Shown here one piece after another: positions 1 to 5,797 of a stretch of DNA of 10,799 bases (within the stretch, counting starts at the first letter, position 1; every line of letters starts with the position of its first letter). Source of the stretch: an uncultured Agathobaculum sp. (GTDB taxonomy: Bacteria; Bacillota; Clostridia; Oscillospirales; Butyricicoccaceae); the NCBI GenBank assembly GCA_934504345.1, contig CAKSVR010000066.1, positions 1 through 10,799 of the forward strand, read 5' to 3'. Below the pieces are notes generated by a model. That model saw only the letters and a program-made list of their open reading frames with translations. It was not told the origin of the DNA and ran no database searches. Position numbers and translations under genes: made by a program.

Positions 1-87
1 GTTGACGGCCTGCGTCCGGTTCTGATGGCTAAGGCTGCTACCGAGTCCTGCCGTAACGGCGGCGTATACGTTAAGGTTGAGGAGTAA
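1..87 (+). CDS. C-terminal fragment of a probable Gfo/Idh/MocA-family oxidoreductase
   Basis: The first 84 bases are open in frame 1 and end with TAA at 85-87, giving 28 residues; the rest lies upstream of the window. The visible tail reads DGLRPVLMAKAATES and then a short GGVYVKVEE end. An 'DGL..v..A.AA.eS...G..V.V' ending is typical of the last helix and strand of NAD(P)-dependent sugar or inositol dehydrogenases of the Gfo/Idh/MocA family. That is family knowledge applied to a very short fragment: no Rossmann domain or catalytic residue can be seen, so the substrate cannot be named. A strong terminator begins 30 bases after the stop, so this is the last gene of its transcript. Confidence 0.45.
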   Translation, partial: VDGLRPVLMAKAATESCRNGGVYVKVEE

Positions 88-116
88 TCTCTCCGCCTGA
101 CGGCCAAAATTGCATG

Positions 117-148
117 AAAAGGAATCCTCTCTCGAGGATTCCTTTTTT
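117..148 (+). terminator. Intrinsic terminator
   Basis: Perfect 13-base-pair stem (117-129 with 134-146) around a TCTC loop, running into a T6 tract at 143-148. It ends the transcript of the gene that stops at 87. The A-run on the left arm could also let it work on the opposite strand, but no minus-strand gene reaches it here. Confidence 0.9.
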
Positions 149-205
149 ATTATAATTTTTAATTCACAATTATAGAAAACCCGTTCGTACACACGGCCTT
201 TTCTC

Positions 206-234
206 TTGCATAACCCACAAACGAAGTCTATAAT
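206..234 (+). promoter_or_regulatory. Sigma-A-type promoter of ybaK
   Basis: A -35 box TTGCAT at 206-211 and a perfect -10 box TATAAT at 229-234 are separated by 17 bases. Transcription would start near 241, giving a leader of about 26 bases before the ATG at 267. No operator or attenuator is evident in so short a leader. Confidence 0.8.
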
Positions 235-266
235 ATTTGTATAAATTGCAGATAGGAGCGAACAAT

Positions 267-746
267 ATGGCTTCAGATAAAACCAATGTAATGCGTGTGC
301 TCGAGCAGCACAAGATCACCTATACCCCGCACGAATACCCGCACGGCAAGGAGGCCGTGGACGGTGCTTCGGTCGCGGAGCTGCTCGGCCAGAATCCCGC
401 GCAGGTGTTCAAAACACTGGTCGCACGCGGCAAATCGGGCGGCTTTCATGTGTTCGTCATTCCGGTCGCGAAAGAGCTTGACCTGAAAAAGGCGGCCAAG
501 GCGGCGGGCGAAAAGTCGGTCGAGATGGTCCATGTCAAGGAGCTTCTGGGCCTGACCGGCTATGTGCGCGGCGGCTGTTCTCCGGTTGGCATGAAAAAGG
601 CGTTCCCGACCGTGTTCGACGAGAGCGTGAACGATGTTCCGACCGTGATGGTTTCCGCCGGCAAGATCGGTTTCCAGATCGAGTGTGCACCGGCCGACCT
701 CATTAAACTCGTGCGTGCCACGACCGCGCATATCACGACGGACTGA
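267..746 (+). CDS. ybaK: YbaK/EbsC-family Cys-tRNA(Pro) deacylase
   Basis: A 159-residue cytoplasmic protein of the YbaK/ProX family. These enzymes hydrolyse cysteine mischarged onto tRNA(Pro) by prolyl-tRNA synthetase, a trans-editing step in translation quality control. The sequence shows the hallmarks: VFKTLV near residues 44-49 with the conserved catalytic-site lysine, and the signature GYVRGGCSPVGMKK near 106-119, where a Gly-Ser/Cys-Pro turn lines the pocket. Length matches the family. An in-frame TTG at 237 would add ten residues, but it falls within or at the start of the predicted transcript. The ATG at 267 has AGGAG at 254-258 with good spacing and is preferred. The gene is transcribed alone from its own promoter. 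Its 3' end overlaps the convergent neighbour by 14 bases. Family assignment is secure; the exact tRNA specificity is inferred. Confidence 0.9.
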   Translation: MASDKTNVMRVLEQHKITYTPHEYPHGKEAVDGASVAELLGQNPAQVFKTLVARGKSGGFHVFVIPVAKELDLKKAAKAAGEKSVEMVHVKELLGLTGYVRGGCSPVGMKKAFPTVFDESVNDVPTVMVSAGKIGFQIECAPADLIKLVRATTAHITTD

Positions 747-1503
747 GCAGTCCTGCCGCATCCGGGAACAGTGCGAACACGTTCTGCACGCCGCAGCCGG
801 ACAGCTGCGCCAGCTTGGCCGCCAGCGTGGAATCATCGTCGTACAGGACGAAGTGTGCCTGTCCGTCCGTATCCATGTAGGTGAAGTATTTCGCGCACAG
901 CTCGCGTGAGAAAAACGGCTGTGCGCCGGTCTGGGCCAGCAGCGCCGCCCGCGCCGCCGCGCTGAGCGTGGTTCCGTTCGGTGTGGGCGAGGGCAGCGTG
1001 AAATCCTGTGAAACGGGCTGTAAGAACGCGGCAACACGCGCTGCGCCGTAAATGCCCTGCAAGGATGTGATGTATTCGGTCAGACTGCCGCCGGAAACCG
1101 CCGTGGATACGGTCAGAATGGCGTGATTCAGTCCCGCGCCGCACGAAAGCGGCACATAGAGCGGCAGCTCGGCCTCGTGCAGCGCCTCATCGAACGCCGC
1201 CAGCAGACGGCGGTTCAGCGGTGTGTCGTGTTCGAAATCCGCGAACACGCCGGGCGCTTCGGTGCGCCGCGCCTCGAATACAAGGTCGGCGGCAATGCGC
1301 TCCGCGCTGCAAAAGTTGATCGACTGCGGCGGGTCGCTCACGCCGAGCAGACAGCGCCGCTGTACAGCCGAAACCTTGAGCCTTTGCAGTGCGCCTGCCT
1401 GTGAAATGCCGAGGCAGAGCTGCAGGACCGGCAGACCGAGCGCGGCCGCGCGTGCGGTGTCCCGGCCGGTGCATACCAGAATAAGGTTTTTCGTGTAGAC
1501 CAT
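733..1503 (-). CDS. Hypothetical protein, possible divergent GH18-like barrel
   Basis: A 256-residue protein I do not recognise by name. The start at 1503 is supported by AAAGGAGCC (1511-1519 on the minus strand) about eight bases upstream. There is no signal peptide; the first strand is hydrophobic (NLILVC). The sequence alternates short hydrophobic strands with helices, as in a TIM barrel. Two segments recall glycoside hydrolase family 18: GVFADFEHD at residues 85-93, where a strand ends in D-x-E as in the family's catalytic DxxDxDxE motif, and AHFVLYDDDSTLAAKL near 216-231 followed by GVQNVFALFPD, like the last strands of that barrel. This is fold-level resemblance only. It might be a spore- or wall-related hydrolase or an inactive relative. 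It is divergent from the gene at 1607, and its stop lies inside the end of ybaK. Confidence 0.7.
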   Translation of the reverse strand: MVYTKNLILVCTGRDTARAAALGLPVLQLCLGISQAGALQRLKVSAVQRRCLLGVSDPPQSINFCSAERIAADLVFEARRTEAPGVFADFEHDTPLNRRLLAAFDEALHEAELPLYVPLSCGAGLNHAILTVSTAVSGGSLTEYITSLQGIYGAARVAAFLQPVSQDFTLPSPTPNGTTLSAAARAALLAQTGAQPFFSRELCAKYFTYMDTDGQAHFVLYDDDSTLAAKLAQLSGCGVQNVFALFPDAAGLLSPS

Positions 1504-1606
1504 AGTGATCGGCTCCTTTGTTATCGGATTATCTTTTCTGGACTTTTTAAGGAAATTCCATTACACTATATGTAGCATAACGCTGATTTAGAATAGGAGC
1601 GTGTGA

Positions 1607-2119
1607 ATGAGCAAACTGATTCCTGATTATGTTTTTGATTCGATCTACGATATTACACCCGAGATACTGACGTCCCACGGCATCCGTGCCGTGCTGGTTG
1701 ATCTGGACGGCACGATGGCCTCCCACAAGGCGGCGCTGCCGCCCGAAAATCTGCACACCTTTGTTGACCGTCTGCAAAATGCGGGCATCACCGTGCTGGT
1801 GTTCTCGAATAACAATCCCAACCGTGTCGGCAAATTCTGCGAGGCGCTGGGCGTGGACTTCATCAGCCGGGCGCGCAAGCCGTTCGCCAAGGGCTACCGC
1901 ATGGCAGAGGAGAAACTCGGCCTGCCGGTCAGCCGGATGGCTGTTATCGGCGACCAGATCTTCACCGATGTGTTCGGCGGCCACCGAGCGGGCGCACTGA
2001 CCTGCTATGTCGAAACGCTCGATCGGCGGTTTTTCTGGATCAACGTGCGCTATCAGCTCGAGCGCGGCTTTATCGCGCGCGGACGGCGCAGAATGGAGGC
2101 GAGAGCACATCATGGCTGA
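1607..2119 (+). CDS. yqeG: YqeG-family HAD IIIA-type phosphatase
   Basis: A 170-residue haloacid-dehalogenase-superfamily phosphatase. Motif I is LVDLDGT with Asp32 as predicted nucleophile and Asp34 as acid/base. Motif II is VFSNNN near residues 64-69, motif III is the lysine in RKPFAKG near 89-95, and motif IV is GDQIFTDVFGG near 110-120. This short, cap-less layout and length fit the YqeG family, which is widespread in Firmicutes; its physiological substrate is not settled. AGGAG at 1595-1599 is well placed for the ATG at 1607. The motif I glycine (DLDGT) differs from the DLDNT often seen in the family, a mild change. The last eight bases overlap the next gene (ATG at 2112), so the two are probably co-transcribed and translationally coupled. 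Confidence 0.87.
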   Translation: MSKLIPDYVFDSIYDITPEILTSHGIRAVLVDLDGTMASHKAALPPENLHTFVDRLQNAGITVLVFSNNNPNRVGKFCEALGVDFISRARKPFAKGYRMAEEKLGLPVSRMAVIGDQIFTDVFGGHRAGALTCYVETLDRRFFWINVRYQLERGFIARGRRRMEARAHHG

Positions 2120-2981
2120 ACCCAAGTTCGGCCCGGCGGGCAACTCCGAGTCGTTTGCTGCGGCGGGCTTCAAAAAGAGCGAGGATGCGCCTGCGTGGCT
2201 CGCGCAGATGGGCCTGACCGCCTTTGAATACCAGTGCGGCCGCGGCGTGCGCTGCGGCGAGGAAACCGCGCTCAAGATCGGCGCGGCGGCAAAGCAGCAC
2301 GGCATCCAAATGAGTATCCATGCGCCGTATTTCATCAATCTCTCGTCCGAGGAGAGCGAACGCATGGAGAAAAACGTCGGCTATGTGCTGGAAACCGCAC
2401 GGCTGGCCGTGCCGCTCGGTGCAGCGCGCATGGTCGTCCACTGCGGCGGACAGGGCAAGCTGACCCGCGACCGCGCGATGCGAAACTCGCACGAAAACGT
2501 AAAGAACATCCTGCGGGCACTGGATGAGGCGCATCTGACCGGCTGTACGGTCTGTCTGGAAACGATGGGCAAAAAGAGCGTGCTCGGCACCGCCGAGGAG
2601 GTCTGTGAGCTGGTAGCGGCGGACGACCGCCTGCTGCCGTGCATCGATTTCGGCCACCTCAACTGCCGCACGGGCGGGCATATGAATACCCGAGAGGAGG
2701 TCGCGGCGCTGTTTGACCTGATGGAAAATACTATCGGCCATGAGCGCACGGCCAGACTGCACGCGCACTTTTCGCATATCGAGTATAACGACAAGGGCGA
2801 GGTGCGGCATCTGACGTTCGCGGATACGGTCTACGGCCCGGATTTCACGCCGGTCGCGGAGGAAACCGCTGCCCGCGGCTACGCACCGACGTTCATCTGC
2901 GAATCCGCCGGAACACAGGCGGAGGACGCTTTGTCCATGAAACTTTGTTTCATGGACAAATTAGTAGTTAGTAATGAGTAA
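2112..2981 (+). CDS. Endonuclease IV-like (AP endonuclease family 2) TIM-barrel protein
   Basis: A 289-residue protein with the endonuclease IV fold, a zinc-dependent TIM barrel that in true members cuts DNA at abasic sites. Predicted metal ligands are in order: His70 (SIHAPY), His110 (VVHCGG), Glu150 (CLETMG), Asp179 and His182 (CIDFGH), a histidine in LHAHFSH (217-223), His233 and Glu264 (CESAG). The usual Asp-Arg-His motif reads Val-Arg-His (231-233), so one ligand seems altered and activity is uncertain. The start at 2112 overlaps yqeG by eight bases and uses GGAGG at 2095-2099; a longer frame from 2007 lies inside yqeG and is rejected. The C-terminus is odd: codons from about 273 form a perfect 14-base-pair inverted repeat, and residues 284-289 plus the stop are read from a heptanucleotide repeat. 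A TIM-barrel isomerase/epimerase is the main alternative. Confidence 0.82.
   Translation: MAEPKFGPAGNSESFAAAGFKKSEDAPAWLAQMGLTAFEYQCGRGVRCGEETALKIGAAAKQHGIQMSIHAPYFINLSSEESERMEKNVGYVLETARLAVPLGAARMVVHCGGQGKLTRDRAMRNSHENVKNILRALDEAHLTGCTVCLETMGKKSVLGTAEEVCELVAADDRLLPCIDFGHLNCRTGGHMNTREEVAALFDLMENTIGHERTARLHAHFSHIEYNDKGEVRHLTFADTVYGPDFTPVAEETAARGYAPTFICESAGTQAEDALSMKLCFMDKLVVSNE
2930..2960 (+). repeat. Perfect 14-bp hairpin inside the 3' end of a coding region
   Basis: Bases 2930-2943 pair perfectly with 2947-2960 around a TTT loop. The hairpin lies in the last codons of the endonuclease IV-like gene and abuts the first heptad of the array starting at 2961. There is no T tract after it, so it is not a standard terminator. 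It may be the left end of the repeat element that follows. Confidence 0.8.
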
Positions 2982-3071
2982 TTAGTAATTACGGGTGCTG
3001 CCGCACCAGTGCTATTATTTTTCCGGCGCGGAAGCGCCAATTACTAACTACTAATTCCTAATTACTAATTA
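2961..3071. repeat. Mirrored heptanucleotide repeat element
   Basis: Left arm, 2961-2991: four 7-base units (TTAGTAG, TTAGTAA, TGAGTAA, TTAGTAA) plus TTA. Right arm, 3041-3071: four inverted units (TTACTAA, CTACTAA, TTCCTAA, TTACTAA) plus TTA. Bases 2961-2975 are the exact reverse complement of 3040-3054. The 49-base core is GC-richer and holds two small hairpins, GGTGC/GCACC (2994-3007) and GGCGC/GCGCC (3025-3038). The left arm has no C and the right arm no G. The left arm supplies the last six codons and the stop of the upstream gene. The rest of the gap to aroQ (3072-3129) holds only a short hairpin near 3083 and the aroQ ribosome site. No transposase or obvious target duplication is seen. 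Confidence 0.8.
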
Positions 3072-3129
3072 AAAAGAAGAGTGGGCTTCGCCCGCAAACG
3101 ATAACAGAATAAAAATAGGGGGCATCACC

Positions 3130-3564
3130 ATGAAAAAGGTACTTTTAATCCACGGCCCGAACCTGAACCTGACCGGTCAGCGTGAACCGGGCATCTATGG
3201 TTCGGACACGCTCGCAGCCATCAACGCCGAGGTCGTACAGAAGTGCGAACGGCTGGGCATGGACTGCTCGGTGTTCCAGTCCAACTCCGAGGGTGCGCTC
3301 ATCGACCGTATCCACGCCGCACGCGAGGACTGCGATGCGATCATCATGAACGCGGGCGCGTACACGCATTACAGCTATGCCATCCGCGATGCCATCACGG
3401 CAGTGCGCCTGCCCTGTGTGGAGGTACATATGTCCAACGTGCACGCACGCGAGGAGTTCCGCCACAAGTCGGTCATCGGACCGGTATGCGCGGGCGTGAT
3501 CGCGGGCTTCGGCAAGCAGAGCTATCTGCTGGCTGTGGATGCGGTAAAATCCATCATCGGCTAA
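3130..3564 (+). CDS. aroQ: Type II 3-dehydroquinate dehydratase
   Basis: A 144-residue cytoplasmic enzyme that dehydrates 3-dehydroquinate to 3-dehydroshikimate, the third step of the shikimate pathway toward chorismate and aromatic amino acids. The type II family is recognised by the N-terminal HGPNLNLTGQREPGIYG (residues 8-24), with catalytic Arg18 and Tyr23 on the flexible lid. NAGAYTHYSYAI (74-85) carries Asn74 and His80. EVHMSNVHAREEFR (98-111) carries Glu98, His100, Arg107 and Arg111. All expected active-site residues are present and length is normal for the dodecameric enzyme. AGGGGG at 3117-3122 supports the start. It lies 19 bases upstream of the M24 aminopeptidase and is probably co-transcribed with it, the order known from Bacillus yqhS-yqhT. 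A repeat element lies between it and the preceding gene. Confidence 0.96.
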   Translation: MKKVLLIHGPNLNLTGQREPGIYGSDTLAAINAEVVQKCERLGMDCSVFQSNSEGALIDRIHAAREDCDAIIMNAGAYTHYSYAIRDAITAVRLPCVEVHMSNVHAREEFRHKSVIGPVCAGVIAGFGKQSYLLAVDAVKSIIG

Positions 3565-3583
3565 TGTTGAAGAGGCGATTACC

Positions 3584-4648
3584 ATGAAAAGAAACGAACT
3601 GCGCGCCATGCTGCTCGAGCAGCCGTATGATGCGCTGGTGCTGACCAGCGAGATCAGCCGCCGCTATGCCACGGGCTTCCACTCGACGGCGGGCGCAGTG
3701 TATCTGTCGGCCAAGCAGGCGGTGTTCTTCACCGATTTCCGCTATGTCGAGGCGGCACGCGCGGCCATCAAGGACTTTGAGGTGCGCGAAATGAAGGCGG
3801 GCCAGAGCTATTCCGCGCGCATCAACGAGCTGATCGACGAGGACGGCGCGAAAAAGGTCGCGCTCGAGGACAAAACGCTCACCTACGCGGAGTTTATGTC
3901 GTGGGGAACGGCGCTGCACGCGACAGCGGTCCGCCTTGAGGACGGCGTGGAGCAGCTGCGGATGTGCAAGGAAGAGGACGAGGTCGAGAAGATCGTCGCG
4001 GCGCAGCGCATCGCGGAGCAGGCGCTCGAGGAGGTGCTGAACGACATCAAGGTCGGCGTGACCGAGAAAGAGATCGCGGCGCGGCTGACCTATCTCATGC
4101 TGCACTACGGCGCGGAGAATATGTCGTTCGACCCGATCGTTGTATCGGGTGCAAACAGCTCCAAGCCGCACGGCGTACCCGGTGAAAAGACCATCGAGGC
4201 GGGCGATTTCGTCACGATGGACTTCGGCTGCATCTATGACGGCTACTGCTCGGATATGACGCGCACGGTCGCAGTCGGCCATGCCACCGACGAGATGCAG
4301 ACCGTGTACGATACCGTGCTGAATGCCCAGCTCGCGGGCATCGCGTGCTGCAAGGCGGGCGTGACAGGCCGAGAGGTCGATGCGGCGGGCCGCCGTATCA
4401 TCGAAGCGGCGGGCTACGGCGATGCGTTCGGCCACGGCTTCGGCCACGGTGTCGGTCTGGAGATCCACGAAGCGCCGGTGGCCGCGCCGCGCGGTGAGCT
4501 GCCGCTGCCTGCGGGCAGTATCGTCACCGCCGAGCCGGGCATTTACCTGCCGGGCAGATTCGGCGTGCGAATCGAGGATATGCTGTATGTCATCGAGGAC
4601 GGCTGCATCGATCTGACCGATGCGCCCAAGCAGCTGCTCATCCTGTAA
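3584..4648 (+). CDS. Xaa-Pro aminopeptidase, M24 family
   Basis: A 354-residue cytoplasmic metallopeptidase expected to remove the N-terminal residue from peptides with proline in position two. Residues 1 to about 120 form the creatinase/prolidase N-terminal domain; about 128 to 350 form the pita-bread catalytic domain. The dimetal ligands are all visible: Asp213 and Asp224 (TMDFGCIYDGYCSDMTRT), His288 in FGHGVGLEIHE, Glu317 in TAEPG and Glu331 in VRIED. Supporting histidines are His196 (KPHG) and His295. Length fits the short Firmicute form (Bacillus YqhT/PapA-like). GAAGAGG at 3569-3575 supports the start. It follows aroQ by 19 bases. In Bacillus and many Clostridia the next gene is efp, whose product relieves ribosome stalling at polyproline. 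Here a weak hairpin and an unrelated regulator follow instead. Confidence 0.93.
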   Translation: MKRNELRAMLLEQPYDALVLTSEISRRYATGFHSTAGAVYLSAKQAVFFTDFRYVEAARAAIKDFEVREMKAGQSYSARINELIDEDGAKKVALEDKTLTYAEFMSWGTALHATAVRLEDGVEQLRMCKEEDEVEKIVAAQRIAEQALEEVLNDIKVGVTEKEIAARLTYLMLHYGAENMSFDPIVVSGANSSKPHGVPGEKTIEAGDFVTMDFGCIYDGYCSDMTRTVAVGHATDEMQTVYDTVLNAQLAGIACCKAGVTGREVDAAGRRIIEAAGYGDAFGHGFGHGVGLEIHEAPVAAPRGELPLPAGSIVTAEPGIYLPGRFGVRIEDMLYVIEDGCIDLTDAPKQLLIL

Positions 4649-4651
4649 ATC

Positions 4652-4687
4652 CTCCGCGCGGCCGACCGGCGGAGCAAAGCGATTTTT
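4652..4687 (+). terminator. Possible weak terminator after the aminopeptidase gene
   Basis: CTCCGC (4652-4657) pairs with GCGGAG (4669-4674), and inside it CGG (4659-4661) pairs with CCG (4666-4668) with one bulged G. The T5 run (4683-4687) begins only eight bases after the stem, so termination may be incomplete. Confidence 0.4.
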
Positions 4688-4768
4688 AACAGTTTATCCA
4701 TAACCGATACACAAAAAATACACATACAGTCGGCACAATGAAAGGAGCAAGAGGAGAGAGGTGTTTCT

Positions 4769-5428
4769 ATGCGAATTCTGTTAGTTGGTGCAGAGGCGGA
4801 TGAAAAACTGACCGCTGCACTCAAACGTGAACATATTCAGTTCGATGTCCAGCCCACTGACGAGCAGGTCGAGATCCCGCAGGGCATTTACGATGTGCTC
4901 GTATGGAATTTCGAAAAAGCCGATGCCAAGGCGGCGAACAAGGTGCGCGAGCTGCGCGGACGAGGCGTTGACACGCCGGTGCTCATCGCAGCGATGCACA
5001 GCACGCCGCGGATGCGTATCCGGATGCTGGATGCCGGTGCGGACAATGTGCTGTCCGGCCCGTACCAGAATGACGAGCTGACGGCGCATATCCGGGCGCT
5101 GGCCCGCCGTGTGCCGCAGCTTCAGCACGAGGTGCTGACCGCCGGCGACCTGACACTCGACCGCGGCCGCTGCGTATTGCAGAGCAATACCGGCGAGATC
5201 CGTCTGGCGGGCAAGGAATTGCAGCTGATCGAGCTGTTCCTGCGCCAGCCGGGACAGGTGCTGCCGCGCGAGATGCTGCACCAGAAGGTCTGGGGCGTGG
5301 ACAAGGATTCCGCGTATAATAACATTGAAGTATATCTGACACTGGTTCGCCGCAAGCTGCGGGCGGTCGGCTCGAATGCCACCATTCATGCAGAGCGCGG
5401 CATTGGATACTATTTACAGGCTGCGTAA
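4769..5428 (+). CDS. Orphan OmpR/PhoB-type regulator with degenerate receiver domain
   Basis: A 219-residue regulator with a receiver-like domain (about 1-115) and a winged-helix DNA-binding domain (about 122-219). The effector domain looks intact: IRLAGKELQLIELFLRQPG, a recognition-helix region NNIEVYLTLVRRKLR, and the wing IHAERGIGYYL. In the receiver the fold is recognisable (MRILLV, YDVLVW, TPVLIA, MLDAGADN), but every phosphorylation residue is replaced. The acidic pair becomes Gly7-Ala8, the phospho-acceptor Asp becomes Asn47 (VWNFEK), the conserved Thr becomes Ala75 and the Lys before Pro becomes Gly97 (SGPY). It should therefore act without phosphorylation, like the atypical regulators ChxR and HsrA. 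No histidine kinase lies nearby. A GAGAGGTG ribosome site (4756-4763) precedes the ATG, and a strong terminator follows, so it seems monocistronic. Its targets are unknown. Confidence 0.9.
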   Translation: MRILLVGAEADEKLTAALKREHIQFDVQPTDEQVEIPQGIYDVLVWNFEKADAKAANKVRELRGRGVDTPVLIAAMHSTPRMRIRMLDAGADNVLSGPYQNDELTAHIRALARRVPQLQHEVLTAGDLTLDRGRCVLQSNTGEIRLAGKELQLIELFLRQPGQVLPREMLHQKVWGVDKDSAYNNIEVYLTLVRRKLRAVGSNATIHAERGIGYYLQAA

Positions 5429-5432
5429 GGAA

Positions 5433-5463
5433 AAAAGGACACATCCTTGGGATGTGTCCTTTT
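5433..5463 (+). terminator. Intrinsic terminator of the orphan regulator
   Basis: Perfect 14-base-pair stem (5433-5446 with 5450-5463) around a TTG loop, ending in TTTT, beginning five bases after the stop codon. It insulates the regulator from the repeat-rich region downstream. Confidence 0.9.
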
Positions 5464-5485
5464 CGTTTGCTTGACAGAGTGATGA

Positions 5486-5527
5486 ATGGAAAATTGAGAA
5501 TTGAGAATTGAAAATGGAAAATGAATG
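5486..5527 (+). repeat. Heptanucleotide tandem array (ATTGAGA type)
   Basis: Six consecutive 7-base units: ATGGAAA, ATTGAGA, ATTGAGA, ATTGAAA, ATGGAAA, ATGAATG. No C occurs on the plus strand. The array starts 23 bases after the terminator of the upstream regulator, so it is non-coding, unlike the two other heptad arrays in the window. Confidence 0.8.
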
Positions 5528-5586
5528 TAAAGATTGACGTTCTCTCAACTCTATGGGAGGCAATTTAAGCACCCATCAAACGATTT

Positions 5587-5608
5587 GGGCGGCACAGATA
5601 TGCCGCCC
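5587..5608. repeat. Palindromic hairpin
   Basis: GGGCGGCA (5587-5594) and TGCCGCCC (5601-5608) form an 8-base-pair stem with a 6-base loop, followed by CGTATAT. It is GC-rich like the other palindromes of the region and lacks a T tract, so it is not a terminator. Confidence 0.65.
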
Positions 5609-5671
5609 GTATATCCGGTAAATCATCAGACCGCAAAACCAGTGCAATCTGCCGCGACTGCGCCGAGAAAT

Positions 5672-5759
5672 GGGTCGGCCAATGGCCGACCCTACGGAAA
5701 ACGGAAGCCGATACCCGTTCCTTTATGTGAGTTACCTATGAAGTAGGGCCGTCAGGCCC
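5672..5759. repeat. REP-like palindrome pair, CCCTAC ends facing inward
   Basis: Unit 1 is GGGTCGGCC (5672-5680) pairing with GGCCGACCC (5684-5692) around AAT, followed by TAC. Unit 2 is GTA, then GGGCC (5746-5750) pairing with GGCCC (5755-5759) around GTCA. The CCTAC of unit 1 (5691-5695) is complementary to the GTAGG of unit 2 (5743-5747), so the pair could fold as a branched structure. The about 50 bases between them resemble no gene. Confidence 0.65.
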
Positions 5760-5797
5760 GTTCGCGAGGTTGTCGAGGGAAAGGTAGGAGTTCAAAG

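Noticed and set aside
149..176. AT-rich tract after the first terminator that might hold heptad remnants (TTCACAA, TTATAGA)
   Set aside because: At most two degenerate units, indistinguishable from ordinary AT-rich spacer.
237..266. Upstream TTG start for ybaK
   Set aside because: It falls within or at the start of the predicted transcript and has no ribosome site, whereas the ATG at 267 has AGGAG properly spaced.
1539..1578. Promoter for yqeG (TGGACT with TACACT or similar)
   Set aside because: Matches to both boxes are weak and several alternatives fit equally badly, so no position can be supported.
2961..3071. CRISPR-like array
   Set aside because: Units are 7 bases and contiguous with no spacers, and no cas gene is present.
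3554..4468. Long minus-strand open frame opposite the M24 aminopeptidase
   Set aside because: The opposite strand has all catalytic motifs of a known family; the antisense product is Arg/His/Val-rich and unrecognisable.
4690..4702. DnaA-box-like TTATCCATA upstream of the orphan regulator
   Set aside because: It is a single copy with one mismatch to TTATCCACA and has no dnaA, dnaN or clustered boxes nearby.
5534..5746. Open frame of about 70 codons in the repeat-rich gap
   Set aside because: It starts at TTG without a ribosome site, reads through two palindromes and has no recognisable domain or sensible composition.
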